A stretch of 11,229 nt of DNA. Origin: Paraglomus occultum. Its lineage: Eukaryota > Glomeromycota > Glomeromycetes > Paraglomerales > Paraglomeraceae. Where the stretch lies: the NCBI GenBank assembly GCA_910592205.1, contig CAJVPJ010001235.1, positions 1-11,229 on the forward strand, given 5' to 3'. The position numbers were made by a program, and so were the translations under genes. Of the stretch, positions 7,802 through 11,229 are shown one piece after another (the first letter of the stretch is position 1; the number at the start of each line of letters is the position of its first letter). The notes below the pieces were generated by a model. It had not been told where the DNA came from. It searched no databases and was given only the letters and a program-made list of their open reading frames with translations.

Positions 7802-10115
7802 ATGGCCAAATACACTACCAACTTTGATAAGCCTCCCGAAGAATGGAGCTTCCTTGGCTTCTACCAACACCGCCATAATGAAAGGAACTTTACCTTTTCC
7901 TTCATGAAAGAGTCGTATATCCTCAAGAAATGCCTCGAGGAGCGCCAAGAAATACCACTGGCCAAAAAGCTGGCAAAATCATTCAAGGTCTGTTTGATTC
8001 CTCTTCATTCGTTGTAAAGCCGTATGAGTTTCCGCCAAGTTTATCTTCCACGACTATGAGGACGCTCCGCGCGACGTTCCTCTAATGCTCCGCGTGAATG
8101 TTGTGATCGGTACGAAATATTATTCTTTTACCAGAACTGTAAAGATCTTACGTTAACAAATTTCGTCTCTTTTGGTAGAATCATCGACAGCGAAATGAAG
8201 AAATCGATTCTTTCTGGAACAAAGTCGAATTTGCACATCTAGAAGAACAGAGAGCTTTGCGGACGGTAAGTATATGTTTTCTCTGGATTTTTATAAGGTT
8301 TTACTAAACGGTGTACTTGCACAGAAACGATGCCATGTCAATATAAGCAGCAAGACGCAAGATATGATGGAGAACATAGCCGAAGATACCGTGGAAGCAC
8401 ATTTATTAACAAAAAAAGTGAGTCTAACGGTACAGAAACTCTATTTACCTTGTTTATAACATTATTGTTTTCGTAGTACTGTAGTCACTGGACATTTTCC
8501 AAAATTATTGACCAGTTATTTCTTCCGAAAATTTTCTTGCTAAAACGTATCTAAATTTTAGCGGAGGATTGAGGAAGATGATGAGAGCGTGGCTAAGCAC
8601 ACTCGTGATATTCACTCATCGCTTGGGTTAGATAAGACAGGAGTTTCTGGTGAAGCTATGAACAATACGTTCCCGATATCTAAGTATCCAAGAGATGGAG
8701 AAGACAGAAGAAGGTTTAAAAGCAATTAGTGATTTAGGAGAGATTAGAGAAAAAGGAGAAAAAAGAAGGACAATGAAAAGAGAAGGATTCTGACCTTGAT
8801 TTTGAATGTATTTTTTAATTACTTCTACTGAAACTCCTCCTTGTATTCAGTAGTGATATGACTCAGTATTGTGACGATGATTATTATAACACCTGCACTT
8901 CATCAAAGCGAATCGGTAAAGTTTGGCGGCATCCCGTTCATATGTAACATGATATTTTAATTCGTTTGTTGATACTACACAACGAATAAACTTTGCAGAG
9001 ACAGATGCGTCTGTACTTAATCAGATTAGCAATCAAGAGACGAACAACGAGTCGAACGAGATTGAAGGAGATTCTGATGGGGAAGTAGATGAAGAATTGG
9101 ACGAGCAGTTGACGTTCGATTATGACTTTCTAGAACGAGAGATAAAAAAAGAACGTGAAGTTGAGGTACGATTAAATTGAATTTATTATGTTTTTGTTAT
9201 ATCTCATTATTATTTCTGTATTATAGTGGGTTGCAGATACGATAAATGTAACGTCAAAATTTAAGAAATATCAATTGGACCTCGTATACGAATTGAAGAA
9301 ACGGCTTAGGAAGCTCACATGGAATGATACAACTGACATCTTGTTAGTATTGTGAACCTTAAACTTACTATTACGTGATTGCATCTTGTATTTCTGTGAG
9401 ACATGCTATGCTCATATTACCTTCTACATTTAGAGCTATAGCATCGATAATGATAATTGATTGGCCGTGTCGATATGATTGTTTTACCTTCGAAGAATGG
9501 AAGTTAATTACGAACAACAACCCTTATAAATTGAAGAAACCACTATTTGATGAATGCCTTTCTTCTTCATTGAATGATGCTCTGTATAAAAAAAGCGTTG
9601 GATTCGATGTCGATTTCGAACCTAAGAAAGGTCTTAAATACGGGATTGTAATTAAGAAAATATTTGATTATGTGTAAGTTAACTTTTTCTTAACACAATA
9701 TTAATATATTTGGTATTATGTAAAACAGTAACGGCATAAGCTCACAAATGTTTGCTTGATTTTTAGCTCTGACGACCTTCCATTATTTAGCCCGACCAAA
9801 ACCTCGGAAGACGAACACCGCTTCCTCTTTCTTGATCCATTACTTAAACCGATTTTCAGCAGGCCATACACACCTTATGAGATCAAACTAAATTGGGTTG
9901 TTAATGCATCTAAGAAACGCCCTGATTTTTTATGCCATGTTGATAATGTGCCCATACTAAATTCAGAGGTAAAACTTTTGGGTTTTACTAACTTACAGAA
10001 AAGCAAAGATTTTATTAAGGCGTGTTATAAAGCTAAAAAAAGTATTGGCCAAATGCTAGATCAGAAGGGAGGACCATATCAGTCAATTTTCTTGGTAAAA
10101 TCTAGAAACCAATAG
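7802..10115 (+). CDS. Eight-exon gene, PD-(D/E)XK nuclease-like protein of 444 residues
   Basis: Exons: 7802-7987, 8179-8265, 8325-8417, 8562-8649, 8999-9165, 9227-9351, 9434-9673, 9767-10115. All introns are GT-AG, phases match and the total is 445 codons with stop. The N-terminus (residues 1-122) is charged and helical-looking (WSFLGFYQHRHNERN; SFWNKVEFAHLEEQ). Residues ~119-130 hold a basic patch (TKKRRIEEDD) that could be a nuclear signal. Residues ~153-207 are acidic. The C-terminal domain has W208 onward, IIDWPCRYDCFTFEEWK, then RPDF with PD at 381-382 and SEVK with E396 and K398: the layout of a restriction-endonuclease-fold core. I recall a dispersed Mucoromycota family like this, without known function. 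Weakest splice: intron 4 (8650-8998, 349 bp, donor gtgaag); without it exon 4 reads to TAG at 8727. The protein stops soon after the nuclease-like core, so the C-terminus may be truncated. Confidence 0.72.
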
Positions 10116-10659
10116 CTTTCTGGAGTATCTTTTGGAATAATTGCCCTTCTTATTCTTGCGACTTACTTTTACTAGCAAATCACTCAAAATCCTAACCCAA
10201 ACATCCAAGCTTAAGCTTTCTTATCAAATGGGGCAGACTGCAACAAAACCAGACAAAGTGAACATTCTATTATGTGACATAATAAGAGGCTGATGTGGCT
10301 GAAGTTAACTAATTTGGCTAATAACATTTTGGCTGTGCTGAATTGATTTTGAATTGCATTTTTTAATTAATTGTTATACTAAATGTAACTGACACTCAAG
10401 AGAAATTCATTTCAAAAAAAGGATGATATGATAGTAAAGACATTCCCAATGTTTAAGATTTAAATATTACAAATGGTCCATTGACAATTTCTTGACTCTT
10501 ATTACACCAGAATTAGATGCTTCGAAACAAATTTTGAACCTTTGAAAACCTTTACTTTATTCATTTCAATCCTGCTATTCAAACATATGGTGTAACTTAT
10601 CATCCATGAAAGGCTAACTAAGATTTGATGACACAGCTCTGTGCAAAGTTGCTATGTAT
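10116..10659. other. Intergenic region between convergent genes
   Basis: This holds the 3' flanks of two convergent genes. No convincing coding frame is seen. A short frame after atggggcagactgc near 10229 ends within about 20 codons. If the plus-strand gene has lost its original 3' end, the remainder is no longer recognisable here. Confidence 0.45.
10556..10561 (-). terminator. Poly(A) signal AATAAA of the minus-strand gene
   Basis: tttatt on the plus strand reads AATAAA on the minus strand, about 100 bp past the TAA of the nuclease-like gene. The spacing suits 3'-end formation, but the hexamer is common in AT-rich DNA. Confidence 0.35.
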
Positions 10660-11229
10660 TTAAAGACTTTTCCTTGTTCCTTTTGAGAAGTTTGAAGAAG
10701 GCAGTTGGCCGCGAACCCAATGTCGCAATATACCAAGTACTACACTCTGTTCTAGTTCAGCAGTATACATCTTGCTTTGGTAGTAACCCTCCTCGTCAAC
10801 ATAGTAGAACGTCCAACGCGTTCCATCTGTTAAGCAGCCGTGGATTGGAGATCTACAAGGCCATATTGTTAGTGAAGAAACTAGAAATTAGAACTTTATT
10901 TTAAACGATGAACAGACCTGTATTTTTGGTGGAGAGCCAGCATTTGTCCCAATGCCTCTCCTTCACCCGCAGCGAACGCCTCATCTCTTTTTGCCTCAAT
11001 AGTGCAAAATGTAGGCGATTCCACAATACTTGTTCCTTGCTTCAACTTATCTGAAGGATGATCAGAAATAATCCGTGTCTTAGGGCAAATAATATATGAC
11101 ATACTTACAGATAACCTGTTCCTTCCTGTTAGCGGTAATGTAATCGATAGAGCCAGTCAATTGCAAGTCGTCGCTGATTCGAACAGGTTTTACATAATAC
11201 TCTGGATAAACGGCAAGTCTATCCGTAGT
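10660..11229 (-). CDS. REase-fold (PD-(D/E)XK) nuclease-like protein, 3' three exons, 5' end outside window
   Basis: Exons on the minus strand: 11229-11109, 11050-10918 and 10852-10660, with GT-AG introns of 58 bp (gtaagt...cttcag) and 65 bp (gtctgt...ttgtag). Phases match and give 148 residues ending at TAA 10660-10662. Local residues: LTGSIDYI supplies D29, CTIEAKRDEA supplies E59 and K61, and a helix LGQMLALHQKY supplies Q76. A strand-turn IHGCLTDGTRWTFYY follows at 88-102. D, ExK and a downstream Q are the core of the PD-(D/E)XK superfamily. The 'TDG.RW' segment after the core is typical of the REase-like domains in fungal Crinkler-type and related proteins, by recollection. Acting on DNA is likely but unproven. 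The N-terminal part, which would tell effector from other nuclease, is not in view. The gene is convergent with the 444-residue gene. Confidence 0.72.

Noticed and set aside
10641-10904. 87-codon frame on the plus strand
   Set aside because: It is antisense to exon 3 of the nuclease-like gene. The minus-strand reading gives a coherent domain (IHGCLTDGTRW) with matching splice phases, while this one does not.

Overview
The window looks like nuclear DNA of an AT-rich, intron-bearing fungus, probably an early-diverging one (Mucoromycota). Short GT-AG introns (58-191 bp in most cases), TATA boxes and a secreted Thr-rich protein show it is eukaryotic. The narrower placement is inference: the 444-residue gene, the nuclease-like gene at the right edge and the ATPase remnant near 7.2 kb resemble dispersed multicopy families I associate with Mucoromycota. 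No database was consulted.

Layout. Positions 1-583 hold a probable edge-truncated two-exon reading frame (+) over degenerate 36-bp repeats. Positions 854-1094 hold an imperfect tandem duplication. Positions 1860-3425 (-) encode a 521-residue secreted mucin-like protein ending in a knottin-like cysteine domain, with a TATA box at 3511-3519. Positions 3756-5006 form a compound foldback of old, diverged inverted copies. Positions 5007-6348 contain no recognisable gene, but do hold a cluster of ATGTAAAT-type motifs around a perfect 26-bp palindrome. Positions 6349-7130 are a candidate solo LTR. It directly abuts 7131-7367 (-), a broken fragment of a P-loop ATPase gene.

The right third carries two convergent spliced genes that do not appear as single open frames. 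I assembled one as eight exons at 7802-10115 (+, 444 residues). The other is the last three exons of a gene leaving the window, 10660-11229 (-, 148 residues visible). Each has the spacing and residues of a PD-(D/E)XK (restriction-endonuclease-fold) core: PD...EVK in the first and D...EAK followed by a Q in the second. This is motif reading, not a profile match.

Overall this is an accessory, repeat-rich stretch. It has one expanding surface-protein gene, relics of mobile DNA, and two nuclease-like genes beside the remains of an ATPase gene. No operon-like cooperation can be shown. A link to nuclease/NTPase effector families (Crinkler type) is only a hypothesis.
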